A stretch of DNA of 64,000 nt, taken from assembly GCA_038363925.1 (NCBI GenBank), contig JAQQWL010000013.1, positions 2,294,001 through 2,358,000 on the forward strand. The letters run 5' to 3'. The notes under the pieces are model-generated. The model saw only the letters and a program-made list of their open reading frames with translations. It ran no database searches and was not told the DNA's origin. Below are positions 11,913 through 23,025 of this stretch, one piece after another; within the stretch, counting starts at the first letter, position 1, and the number at the start of each line of letters is the position of its first letter. The stretch is from Apiospora phragmitis (lineage: Eukaryota > Ascomycota > Sordariomycetes > Amphisphaeriales > Apiosporaceae). A program made the position numbers and the translations under genes.

Positions 11913-13282
11913 ATGGGCCCGACTAGCAAAGATGTGTGGAATCAAAAGATCCCAGTGCCAGAGAACACTATCTCGTATGTCGACGAGGCCATCCGGAAGG
12001 GTACGTATCTTACCATATGTAAACAAGTAGACCTGCGGTAACAAGAAAGCTGATCGATGTTGAGTTAGTCTTGCCGAGTGGCTTGCAAATAGAGGGAATT
12101 TCCGCCAGCGGCGAGTCTTACTGGGCGCGCACCGCAAAGATCAAGGCTATCGACTCAGATGGAAACGAAGACAGCTATTTCGTGAAGGTATTACACTTCA
12201 ACGGCCTGATTCGAACAATAGCTAACAGTACTCGAGGTTCATCAAGGCGAGCACGGCAAGACGATGGTTTCGGCCGAGTACGAAGCTATGAAGACCTTGT
12301 ACAAGCTTGCGCCCGAAATGGTCCCGAAACCCATAGCGTGGGGATCGTTTGAAGACATGCCGGATATCCACTTCATCGTGTGCGAGTTCCACGAGATGCG
12401 TAAAGATGCGCTTCCCGATAAGACAGACTTCCCAGCGATGGTGGCGGAGTTCCACAAACGCTCAGCATCGCCCGATGGAAAGTTCGGGTATCCAAATCCC
12501 ACTTTTGGAGGGAAGAACCCTCAGTTCTTCCCATTGAGCGACACGTGGGAAGAGTGTTTTAGGAAGGGGATGGAGGGATGCTTTGCTGCGGAGCTGGCGA
12601 CGCATGGGCCCGACGAAGAGTTCCAGCGTCTCACCAAGTTGACGCTTGAGAAGACGATCCCCCGTCTCCTTGGCGCTCTTCTGGAGGCGGATGGTGGGAA
12701 GATCGTCCCCCGACTCGTCCATGGTGATCTCTGGGAGGGCAACTGCTCCGTAGATGACAAGACAGGTGTTCCGATGATTTTTGACGGCACCCCTCTATAC
12801 GCACATAACGAATGTAAGTGTTGCCCAACACCTTGCACATATTCTACTTGACAAGAACTAATCTATTTATGTCTAGATAAGCTTGGGCCTTGGCTATGTC
12901 CTCGACATCGATTCCCCGACCACATTGACGAGTACGTAAAGCACTTCGAAGCCTCTAAACCGAAGGAGGAATTCGGTGATCGCATTGAGCTCTATTGCCT
13001 GTCAGTCACGTCAAGGCTATCGCTTATTGGAAGGCCGCTAACCGTCATGATTCTAGACGCTTCGATGTTCACTCATCCTCGCTGTATGCGGGAAACCTCT
13101 TTTTCAGATCTGTGTACGTATCGGGTGTTTTTGAAAGCAAGAATTATGCTGACACGATTCTCTGCAACAGCGCTCAGGAAACAATGAAAAAGCTCGTGGA
13201 AAAGTACCAACTCGATGAGGGACCGGAACGCGAGAAAGCCTCTGGGCCACGTCTGGAAACCGGCATCCTCTCGGGGAAATGA
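11913..13282 (+). CDS. Fructosamine/ketosamine-3-kinase-like protein
   Basis: Six exons (11913-12000, 12069-12187, 12237-12813, 12877-13000, 13057-13113, 13171-13282) total 1,077 nt, an intact frame of 358 codons, which supports every junction. It has the FN3K fold of small-molecule protein-kinase-like enzymes: an N-lobe with SYFVK followed by the glycine-containing HQGEHGKT stretch, then the catalytic HGDLWEGN loop (His231-Gly-Asp233). The following metal-binding stretch is MIFDGTPLYAHNE; relatives usually have D-P where this has D-G. C-terminal FDVHSSSLYAGN is typical. FN3K proteins phosphorylate Amadori-type fructosamines in the cytosol; many fungal members are of unproven substrate. The 49-nt intron 2 is short but fits the frame. 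Confidence 0.88.
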
Positions 13283-13568
13283 GATGGAATGCATATCTCG
13301 GACAGGGGCTATGGCGGCTAAATTCAAAGAGTCATTGGCCTTGGAGGTGATAGGATTAGGATGGTGTTGCATTGCATATAACTGTATCACCGACAAGCCC
13401 CGAGTCCCACCCGAGCTGCTGCTGTCCTCCTGCTTCGGTCTTGGCGGCTTTGCCTTTCCAGGGATATTCATCATCTTGGTTCTTGGCCCCCCATCGCAAG
13501 TTTCGCTCCTCGTTCACGTTTGTAAAATTGAAGCAAAACACCTATCCATTTGTTGAATCCCGCCAAGT

Positions 13569-16500
13569 ATGGAGCCACAACGATCTCGCAGTTCACTCGG
13601 TAGCATATCGTCGTTCAAGTCAATCTTTACCCGCAGCCTGGCACGAAGGGACATTACTAAGAAAGAAGGGGAAGCGAGCCATCTCGAGGTCCCCTTGGGA
13701 TTGACCACAGTGCATACGCCTGAGAGAGAGGCTGCAGCCGATTTTATCTTCGTCCACGGACTCAATGGAGACTCTCGGAATACATGGTCTAGAAACGGGG
13801 ATCCAGCGTATTTCTGGCCTCGAGAATGGCTGCCGAAAGATCCCGCTTTTCAAGATGTTCAAATACACACGTTCGGATACTCTTCTTCTATCCTACGAGA
13901 GTCTACCGTGCTTAATGTGCCCGATTTTGCGCGATCGCTCTTAGGTGCTATTCAGGGTGCACCCACTATACCACACGAAGCAAACGTATGTCTTCATCCT
14001 ACGTAGTTCGACCAGTGACTAACGTCTCGCAGTCTCCGTTGGTGTTTGTTGGTCATAGCATGGGTGGCCTTGTCATCAAGAAAGCCTTCATACTTGGCCA
14101 CCAGATTACCGAGTTCAATCACCTTGTAGAGAGGACTCGGGCAATCTTCTTTCTCGCAACGCCTCATCAGGGAGCTGATATCGCCGTGGTTCTCAGTCGC
14201 ATTCTTGCCATCATGCCCGGTGCTGGGGCGACACCATTTGTCAACGACCTGTTTCCAGGCTCGCCTGTCCTTCAAGCTATCAACGATGAGTTCCCCCGAC
14301 TATGTGATCACCGCACTTCGCTTCAAGTCTTCTCCTTCTTCGAGACCAAAGCTATGAACTATGGGATCGGAAAAGGCCTGATAGTCGAGAAGCACTGTGC
14401 AATAATGAACTATCCTCGTGAGCGCCGAATGCATCTCGATGCTAACCACCGGGATGTTGCACGTTTCACTTCCCAAGAAGACCCGTCTTTCATTACAGTG
14501 CGCAATGCACTGGCTGCCTTCATGGATGCAGTGAGAAAAGCTCGTACTAGACACACTTCAGATGTCACAAGGGATCGTCTTGAGATTGTCTACAACTTCC
14601 TAGGGGCTCCTGATATTAGTGATGATGTCATCTTAATGCAAGACACACGCCGGTTACAGGGCTGGGGAATTGGCTTTTCCAAAAGCCCAGCTTCGAGCAA
14701 TGGCGTTATGCCTGTTCTTCGAAATTATTGTGGCTTCGCGGTCGACCCGGTGCTGGGAAGAGCTTTCTTGCTGGCAATGCGGTCAAGCATTTACGACAAC
14801 AAGGTCTTGACTGTTCCTGCTTCTTTTTTGAGTCTGGCGACAGTCGGAAAGCCACAGTAAATACTTTCCTCCGGTCCATGGCGTTCCAGATGGCTACTAT
14901 TCACCCCGAAATTCAAGAAACTGTCACCAAGCTTTCCGAGAGAAAGGATGCTACCGTGGACCTAGCAGACCACAATGCCGTTTGGAGACATTTATACTTA
15001 GCAGGGGGCATACTCAAAGTGAAGTTGAGCAGGCAGCAGTACTGGGTGATAGACGCTATGGACGAGTGCAAGGCGGCATCATCCGATCTCATGAACTTCT
15101 TGACCCGAGCTCAAGAATTGTGGCCGTTGTGTATACTGGTCACGTCCAGGTACATGTTTGAGCCCCTTACGACTCGCCGCAGCGAGGCACTCACAGATAC
15201 TGTCGATGATGAGGACAGCTCTCAGGATATTTCTCTGTTCTTGAAAGCCAATATCGACTTTCTGCCCGCGGCAACCGCTCTAGGCCGTGCTGAGATGGCC
15301 AAGAAGATTTTGGAGAGTTCGCGAGGATGTTTTCTTTGGGCTCATCTTATCATGAACGAGCTGCGTCATGTCCACACCCTGGCCGAGACAAATATGGTGT
15401 TGGACAGTACACCCTCGGATATGAACGAGTTGTACAAGAAAATCCTTGACGATATGAGTAGAGCCCGCTTTGGCAAAGACTTGACTAAAGCGATACTCAC
15501 TTGGATCACCTGTTCATTCCGGCCCCTGGCAGTCGAGGAGCTGCATGCTGCCATTGAGCTAGATATAGCTGACGCTGTTGATGACATGGAGAACTCTGTC
15601 ATCTCTTACTGTGGAAGCCTGGTATATGTCGACAGCCGAAAGCGGTTCCAGCTCATCCACCTGACGGCGAGGGAGTTCCTGGTGAGCAACGAGCTTCGAT
15701 CCGAATTCGCGATCGAAACGACCTTGGGGCACACCAGGCTGGCCCTGACCTGCGTACAGTGTCTGGTTTTACACAACAGAAAGGACGATAGACCAGGTTC
15801 TCAGACAGATTCGAAGGCGCAGGGGTGGTCTCAGATGGTCGATTACGCTTCTCAATACCTTTTCCAGCATCTGATTCATACAGACTCCACCAACGACCAG
15901 ATTATTTCCTTACTTTCCAGATTCTTCGGAAGCCTGAGCATCCTTACTTGGATAGAGTACATCGCAGCTCACTCAGACCTTAGTAAAATATATCAGGCCG
16001 GGAAGGCTGTTCTGAATCTCCTGAGCCGCCGAGCCCGCCACACCCCTGACATCGATACCCATCTGCAACGAGACTTAACGAGACTGAAAGCATGGGCTCA
16101 AGATCTTATACATCTTGTCACCAAGTTTTCACATCGGTTACGACAGTCACCAGCGTCAATTCACCAGCTGATACCACCACTTTGCCCTCCCGATTCAATC
16201 ATACGAAGACAGACCTACGTTTCTCATAGCGGACTGAGTGTTCATGGCTTGAGCGGATCAGGCTGGGGTGCATATTTGACTACCATTCGCTACGAAGAGC
16301 ATCGCACACCTTTCAGTTTTGCTGCCGGAATAGGATACTTTGCTTTGGGCATGTCCACAGGAGATGTTATCCTCTATGATGATACAATATTCCAGGAGTC
16401 TCGTGTCCTTGCTCATATGGAACCAGTATGGCTCCTTAAGTTTGGAGAGACTGGAAGATATCTCGCCTCATCCAGTGCGAAGTCCATAAAGATATGGGAC

Positions 16501-18378
16501 ACGCAGTCTTGGGATGAACTGTATAAGATCCCTCTGAAATCACGCCTAATCGCCATGAGCTTCCTAGAAGGCGACGCTACGCTACTGTACGCGAACAAGA
16601 TGAACGAGCTAGTGGAGTGGGACTTGCTCAGCGGATCTGTCAGAAAGGGGCCTATGGACTGGACACTAGATTTCACCGAAGCCGGAAATGGGCCATATAT
16701 TCACTTGAGAGAGCCAAGGCTTGCCGCCTACTCGCCTCACCAAAACCTGCTGGCTATCGTTTACCGCGGAGAAGACATCCTCCTTTGGGATACGGAGCAA
16801 AATAGAATACACGACATGTACGAGAAAGAAACAGGATCACGCAAGAAAGGGGCACCTGAGCTACCTGGCCCCTTGACACCCGTAACTACGCTTGCTTTCA
16901 GTGCAGCTTCGGACACTAGCCTTCTCGCTGCCTCCTATGAAGATGGCGATCTTATTGTTTACGATATCTATAGCGGAGACGTGAAAAAGATTGTTCGAAG
17001 TGCCAACATTCTTGCGCTCGCTTCGTCGCCCGATGGCAGGACATTAGCGGGTTCCGATTCACGAGGCGGCATTGTCTTGTTCAGCTTTGAAGGATTGAAA
17101 GATCTATATCGAATTTCTATTGTGAACTCAACCGTCAGGCCGCTGTTCGTTAATTTCACTGTTGGCGGCGAGCAAGTTATCGACATTCGGACAACACAAT
17201 GCAGGGTCTGGCAACCAACCATACTTTTCACGCAAAACCTAGATGAGGGGAAAAGCGACACCGTACCAGTATCGACTGGCCTGCGCGAAATCGACTACCA
17301 GATCCCAGATCGTGTGGCCATTACTGCCATCCACTGCGTTCAACTTTCGTACCAGGCCAGCTCGCTAGTGTTCTGTGGTAAAAAGGATGGCTCTGTCTTT
17401 GCATATGATGTCACCGGGGAGCCAACGGGAAAGCAGATTTTCGTCCAAAGTTCCGGTTCGATCGCCTGTGCGATCGCCGAAATCCACTTCGATGACAATA
17501 GCGGGCTGTTGACCTGCAGTGACTTCGGCAGCGTAGTCACGGCTCGCAGGCTCACGAGACGGAAACTTGCTTACTGGAGTGCGGCGGACCCAGAGCTTCG
17601 CGTGGGCGTGGGTCTAAGTGTATGCCAGCTGCTGGGAAGTGGGCAGAACCATGCAGTCTTGGTATCGACCGTCGAGCATGCCAGGCTGTGGTCTACAAAG
17701 TCAGACGCAAGGCTGCTAGCGACCGCCGATAATACAGGTCAAGGAGAAAAGCGCTGGTTCGCACACCCAAAAAGGCACGATTGCTTGATACAACTGCGAG
17801 CCGAATCAGTCGAAATTCGCAGTTGGTCCAATCTTGAGCTTCTTGGACGCATTGTATTATCAGGGGGTGAGAGCTATCTGGGGACCATTCAACGCTCTAT
17901 CCCTGTCAACAGTGCAATGTACTTTGTGACGATGGCATGTGGCGACTCTTCACCAGACGAGGCGACTCATTCGAGATTCGACTTTTGGGATTTCGACGAG
18001 TTTCAAGATAAAGGACCAGAGGTGGCAGCTTTCTTACCCCTCTGCACTTTGAGGCCCACATGGATCAACTATGAAGCAGCTATCGGGATCTACGGCGACA
18101 GGTTTGTGTACATCGACACCAGCTATTGGGTCTGCTCGGTCGAGATATCTCAGCAATCAGAAGCTCCCGTCCGGCATTTCTTCATCCCAAACGACTGGCT
18201 CTCCCTCGTCGGCCACCAGCCTGTGTTCGATATGGGCAAGATAGGGGAGATAATCTTCGCCAAGGAGTCGGACTTGGTTGTCATCAAGAGGGGTCTGGAG
18301 GTCACTGAAAGTGGAGCTCCATTCTATCCTCGCAGCCGAAGCAGCGCGGCCGCCATCCCACTGGTGAGGTCTGGCTGA
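13569..18378 (+). CDS. NLR-like STAND protein: α/β-hydrolase (SesB-like) - NACHT - WD40-like
   Basis: Exon 1 13569-13985, intron, exon 2 from 14033; about 1,587 aa once one frame break is allowed for. N-terminal lipase-like effector domain: FVHGLNGD oxyanion loop, nucleophile elbow GHSMGG, ATPHQGAD and a late NHRDVARF histidine. Then a NACHT module: Walker A GRPGAGKS (about 14740-14763), Walker B YWVIDAMDE, winged-helix region with LIHLTAREFL. The C-terminal ~700 residues are degenerate β-propeller repeats (IKIWDTQSW, VEWDLLSG, LLWDTEQ). This is the architecture of fungal heterokaryon-incompatibility/innate-immunity STAND receptors, where the propeller senses ligand and the hydrolase executes. 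The frame changes near 14659-14667 inside a GGGCTGGGG stretch, in the conserved hydrolase-NACHT linker. No intron fits there, so one base appears missing. Confidence 0.85.
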
Positions 18379-19586
18379 AAAGGGTTGTCTGGAAGAAGAT
18401 GGCAAATGTCACCAGCCGTATGGTTCGTATGTGCAGTATGACGGTATTTAACTATGGCGTGGCAAGCGGACACATAAGGACATCTCATACGTTCAAAACA
18501 CAATAATCTTAAGGAGGCCCTAGTAAAAGATTTAACGAGTTGGAAGAACCCTAACTCCAGAACCCGAAACCTACTTCCCATGGCGCCAAGGCACCGCACC
18601 TGTCATGCAACCCGGGATAACAAGAGAATAACAGCCACAATAGCCACAGTGTCAGTCATTCACAGACGCATCCGCAAGCTGCCGCGAGCAGTTGAGTGTA
18701 TTCAGGAGTTCGGGAGATTCCACCTGGGCAGATACATGAAGTACTCAGGGGCAAGGTCTCCGCGTTGTCCCGGAAGTTCGGTGGGAGGAGCGGGAAGGCG
18801 TTGAAGGATGCTATCCACATGCTGCAGGACATGATCTCGCGATAGCATCCTAAGGCACCACTGGCACCTTAGCAGACCAGCGAAAATGACCTCCAACCGT
18901 TGAAAATGCTGGGAGGGGTCGCGTGCAGCTTCGGCCAACTCGATGCACTTAGCGGGTGAAACCCAGGCTATTGTGCGTCTAGCCAAAGACTACATCCGGA
19001 CATGTGAACCATAAGGCATCTATCTGGTAAAGTATACTGTATGTCCAGACTGGAATGTAAGCGAGGGCATCTAAGTTAATGATTTGGAACATACACAGAT
19101 GACAATGGTCTGGAGTCTAGACTTTTAAAAAACAGAGGCGCGCTGTAGGTATCAGGGGTAGATTGGCTTATCGGCACATTCTGCACGGGCCACGATTGCT
19201 ATCGCTATCGCTATCAGCTCCATGCCCCTCCCCCTCCCCCACCAAAAGCTACAACTGCAGCAACAAAAGTTGCATTGCATTTAGAGAGCAGTCGGAGTGT
19301 GACGCATCCTGACTAATTCCAAAGGCGCGCAAATTTTATAACTTTTTAGTAGACGAATCTGCGCGATTACGATATACTCATTCGTCTAAAGTCAATAAAG
19401 GAGACGAGGGACCTGGCTATTCCGCTTTATCAGTCCTGATCTCCAGACCTAGGCTCGAAGGTTTTACTGTTCTAACCTTACATTGGGACCTCAACTCGAA
19501 ATCTGCCCCTCCATCGCCGAACCTCACTCAACCTCCGTCTTTCCGTCCCGGACTTGGTGGCGTGCCACTCAAACCCCAAGTGCGCA
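18379..19586. other. Gene-free stretch
   Basis: 3' flank of the NLR-like gene and 5' flank of Emw1. Contains short simple sequence at about 19195-19245 (GCTATC units, then C5T-type runs). No RNA gene or coding frame with domain content seen. Confidence 0.5.
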
Positions 19587-22500
19587 ATGCAGTCTTCGGC
19601 CAACTCAGTTGGTGAAGATGTGCCCTATCTCTCAGTCTTCCGTTCAGATGTCGCAAAATCTTTGGTTGAGCGATTTGTAAGGCGCGTAGCCTCATCGGAA
19701 ACTACGACGCAGGAGTCCGAGTCCATCTCTGAGGGCGCATTGCAGGAGGCAATTCAGACTGGCTCGTCCGCGCTGAACGCCTTCTTACAAGCCAATGTTA
19801 CCGGCCCCGTTCTTCAAGCTGCCGAATGCCAAACACTATTCATCACTGCCTACAACCAGACAACACCACAAGGCACTGCAACCACGTCAAAAAACCCTAT
19901 CGAGGCTTTGAGGAAAGTCTGTCTGAAAAGTCTAGACATTGATGGCGTATCCGTCTATGCCTACATACCTCACATCGAACTATTCTGTTTTGCGAAATGG
20001 GTATTGACATCAGGCGAAGCTGTCCCGCTGAGCAGCGACCTGGCCTGGACCCGGTTCCGCATTCATCTCTGGCATTATAAGCTCCTTTCTCAGCCATCTT
20101 TGGGGCCTGGATCACTCTTCACCAAAACTGGACGATTCACCGATGTGGCGACCCTGCAGGAACTTGTCGAGAAGAGTCTTGAAGATGCCGAGACCACAGT
20201 GCTGGCGTCAACCGAGGGAGGCGACGACATCAAGGCCCAGTTTCTACTCGAGAAATCCAATGCCCATGTTATGCTTGGAAACGATACTAAAGCCAAAGAC
20301 GCACTGCAGCTCGCGGCACAGAAAAGTGGTTTCACCTATGCTCTCTCTGGTGCTCTCGGAAAACGAACGAAGTGGCAAGAGAAAAGCACTAGTCAACTTG
20401 TTGTCTTGGCCAAGAGTGCGGAGGACAATGCTGCTAACGGAGAGACTTGTTCAGGAGCGACAGCGCCGCAAGCGCTGGCTCTCAATGACGATACTCTACT
20501 GGAGAAGATCTCCTTCAAGGACAGTGGCAGCGAAGATGCTACGAAATCGCAACTACCTGAATCTCTGCAGGGATCGCTCCCAACAATCAACCCCAGCTGA
20601 AACCCGAGGACAAAATCATCCTTCTCACGGAAGCAATGTTGAAAGACACATTCTCTCCTTCTGACTCCCTTACCGCAGAGGAGATCTTGCCATTCGCTGA
20701 GCGAGTGATCAATGATAAGTCGACCAATTGGCAAATCTACACCCAAGCTCTGCTGGTGCGATCCAGAATTGAGCTGAATCGAAGCAGAACCCTTGAGCGT
20801 GGTGTATTGCAGATGCAAGCAGTTGTTGATCAAGTCATTACCGATACGGATGCTAGTACTGCACCTCCTACAAACGAAGATTTTCATAGGGATGCAGCAG
20901 TACCGTCTATTGAGGTCTCTCAACCAGGTGAACAAGCGCACGCCCAGACCTACCAGAACAAGCCGACATCTTTCCTACCCGCCCCGAAAGATACCGAATC
21001 GGCACCTGCTCACGAGCGACTCAGATACGTCAACGCACTATCATCACCTCCGAGGTGGCATCTAGAATCAGAGCTTGGCTATGCCTGGGCCTCTGTAGGA
21101 TCTCTAATCTCGGCCTTGGAGATCTTCAAGCGCTTGCGTATGTGGCCCGAAGTCGCGCTCTGCCTGGGTAGTAGCGAGTCTCACGATGATGGAAGCGGAC
21201 GCGGTGACGGTGGAGTAGAAAAGGCCAGAGCCTTAGTACGGTGGAGATTGTACCACCGAACTGGTGAAACGAAGGCTTCAGCTCAATCCGAAGATACAGA
21301 AGACGCTGTCAACACTGACGATCTGAAACTGAAAGACTATTACGGCGGGGAACGCGATCCACCGCCGAACGCGCCGAGGCTGTTCTGCATCTTGGGTGAT
21401 CTCGAGGAGGAACCAGCACATTACCAGCGTGCGTGGGAGATATCAAAACCGCAGGTTCGCGAGAGCCCAGAAGTCTTTGGGTGAGTTGTGGTTACGGAAG
21501 CAGGACTGGGAAGCAGCTTTGGAGTCCTATCGTCTCGCAGTGGGTGTGAACAGACTGAGCCCCGAGCTCTGGAGCCGACTGGGAGATATTGAGCTTCGTC
21601 TTGCCCACTTCCCCGATGCTGCTGAGGCTTACCAGAGGGCCATCTACACCAGTAACGGCGAAGAGGGCGGCGAAGATGCTCGAACATGGAGCAACTTGGG
21701 CGGCGCTCTGCTCAGCTGGTATCGCGAGGTGGTTGCGGAAAGCAAGATCCTTAAGTCTGAGAAAAAGCCTACCGACGATGATGAAGAGCCTTCAGAGGCG
21801 CAAGTGGAGGACCTGGAGAAGAGGTTCCCCTCCACATCCCGAGCAGCTGATCTGAACAAGTCGGCCCGCAACCTACTTCTGGATTCACTATCGGCTTTCA
21901 AGCGTGGCGCCACTACTGCCCACTCCAATTGGCGAATTTGGGACAACGTCGTGACCCTCGCAGCCAGCTTGAAGCCAGAACCGGCGCTCGACGATGTCGT
22001 ACTAGGCACCCGCAACGTTCTCAGCATCCGAAAGACCGAAGACGCCCTGGACCACAGTATTCTTAGCCTTTTGGTCCGCGAAGTCAGCAAAGAGCCCGCC
22101 GGTGGTGAGGGTGACAGCATCTACGTAGCACCTAGAGGCACGATACAGACTAAAATCATTTCGCTCTTCGAAGACGACGTCGTACCGCTCATCACGACCG
22201 ACTCGGAAGCGTGGTCGCTGATCTCGCGCCTGCGGGCCTGGCGCCGCGACTACGCAGGCGCCCTGGATGCTGCCGAGAAAGGATGGCGAGCAGCCACGGC
22301 TGGCGCTGGGTCCGGCAGCGCGCTGTCGGCGTCTACGGGCGCGGACGGTGCCAAGCCCAAGGGCGACTGGCTCAACGACGCCGACGCGTGGGACACAGTG
22401 GTCAGCCGCACGGAGGAGCTGGTCGCGGCGTACGAGAACTGGGGTAGCCGCCTCGAGGCCATCGGCGACAGGTGGCGCGGCAAGGCGCGGAGTGCTGTGC

Positions 22501-22589
22501 GCAGCGTCATGAGCAAGGGGCGGGAGAACTGGGAGGGTAGTGCGGGGTGGAAGACGCTGGAGGATACTATGGAGGGGTTGAAGATTTAG
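19587..22589 (+). CDS. EMW1: TPR protein Emw1/TTC27
   Basis: About 1,000 aa. The N-terminal half is α-helical and family-typical (DIDGVSVYAYIPHIELFCFAKW). The middle carries the strongly conserved segments LTEEILPFA-type and NWQIYTQALLVRSRIE, and ERGVLQMQAVVDQV. TPR units follow: AWEISK...ARAQKSLGE, then NRLSPELWSRLGDIELR, FPDAAEAYQRAI, ARTWSNLGGAL. Yeast Emw1 is essential and linked to cell-wall integrity and Golgi trafficking; human TTC27 is the orthologue. The reading frame breaks twice. At 20570-20571 it changes either through a missing base or through a possible 47-nt intron 20524-20570 with a weak GTGGCA donor. At 21449-21450 there is one base too many in AAAACC, inside the conserved AWEISK-RFARAQKS motif. 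Counting one loss and one gain gives exactly 1,001 codons. Confidence 0.9.
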
Positions 22590-23025
22590 GTTGGGCAGGA
22601 TTGCATGGCATGGCATAGGATGGTGTTCACATCTATCTGGGCGGTTGGGTAAATGAAGTAAAACACGAGAATAGAAATGATATATTAAGTTAACGAGTTT
22701 GTCACTGATCAAAACTGATAGGTATTGGTTGTCGTTGAATTTGACAACTGCAGTGACTGGTGCCGATGCTATCGGCCGCGGGCGAGATTGAACAGATCTA
22801 CAGCGGTGATTGGTGTGGTTTCGTAGGCTTACGGGCGCAAATAGCCGACGTCATGACTGCTTTCATTCCACCATCCATCGTTTGCCTATGGGGTAAAACT
22901 ACCACATAAAGGGAAGAAACGAAGGAAACCTTCCTTAAACCGTTTCATTTCCCACACAATTGCTTGGCTATCTGAGCCCCTTTTACTGCTGCGCGACGGA
23001 AAGCAGAATTAGGAGCAACCGCAAG
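22590..23025. other. Intergenic, Emw1 3' flank and amidase 5' flank
   Basis: 436 bp without coding frame. Short ACC/CTT-rich leader before the amidase (about 22890-23020). No distinct promoter box recognised. Confidence 0.45.
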
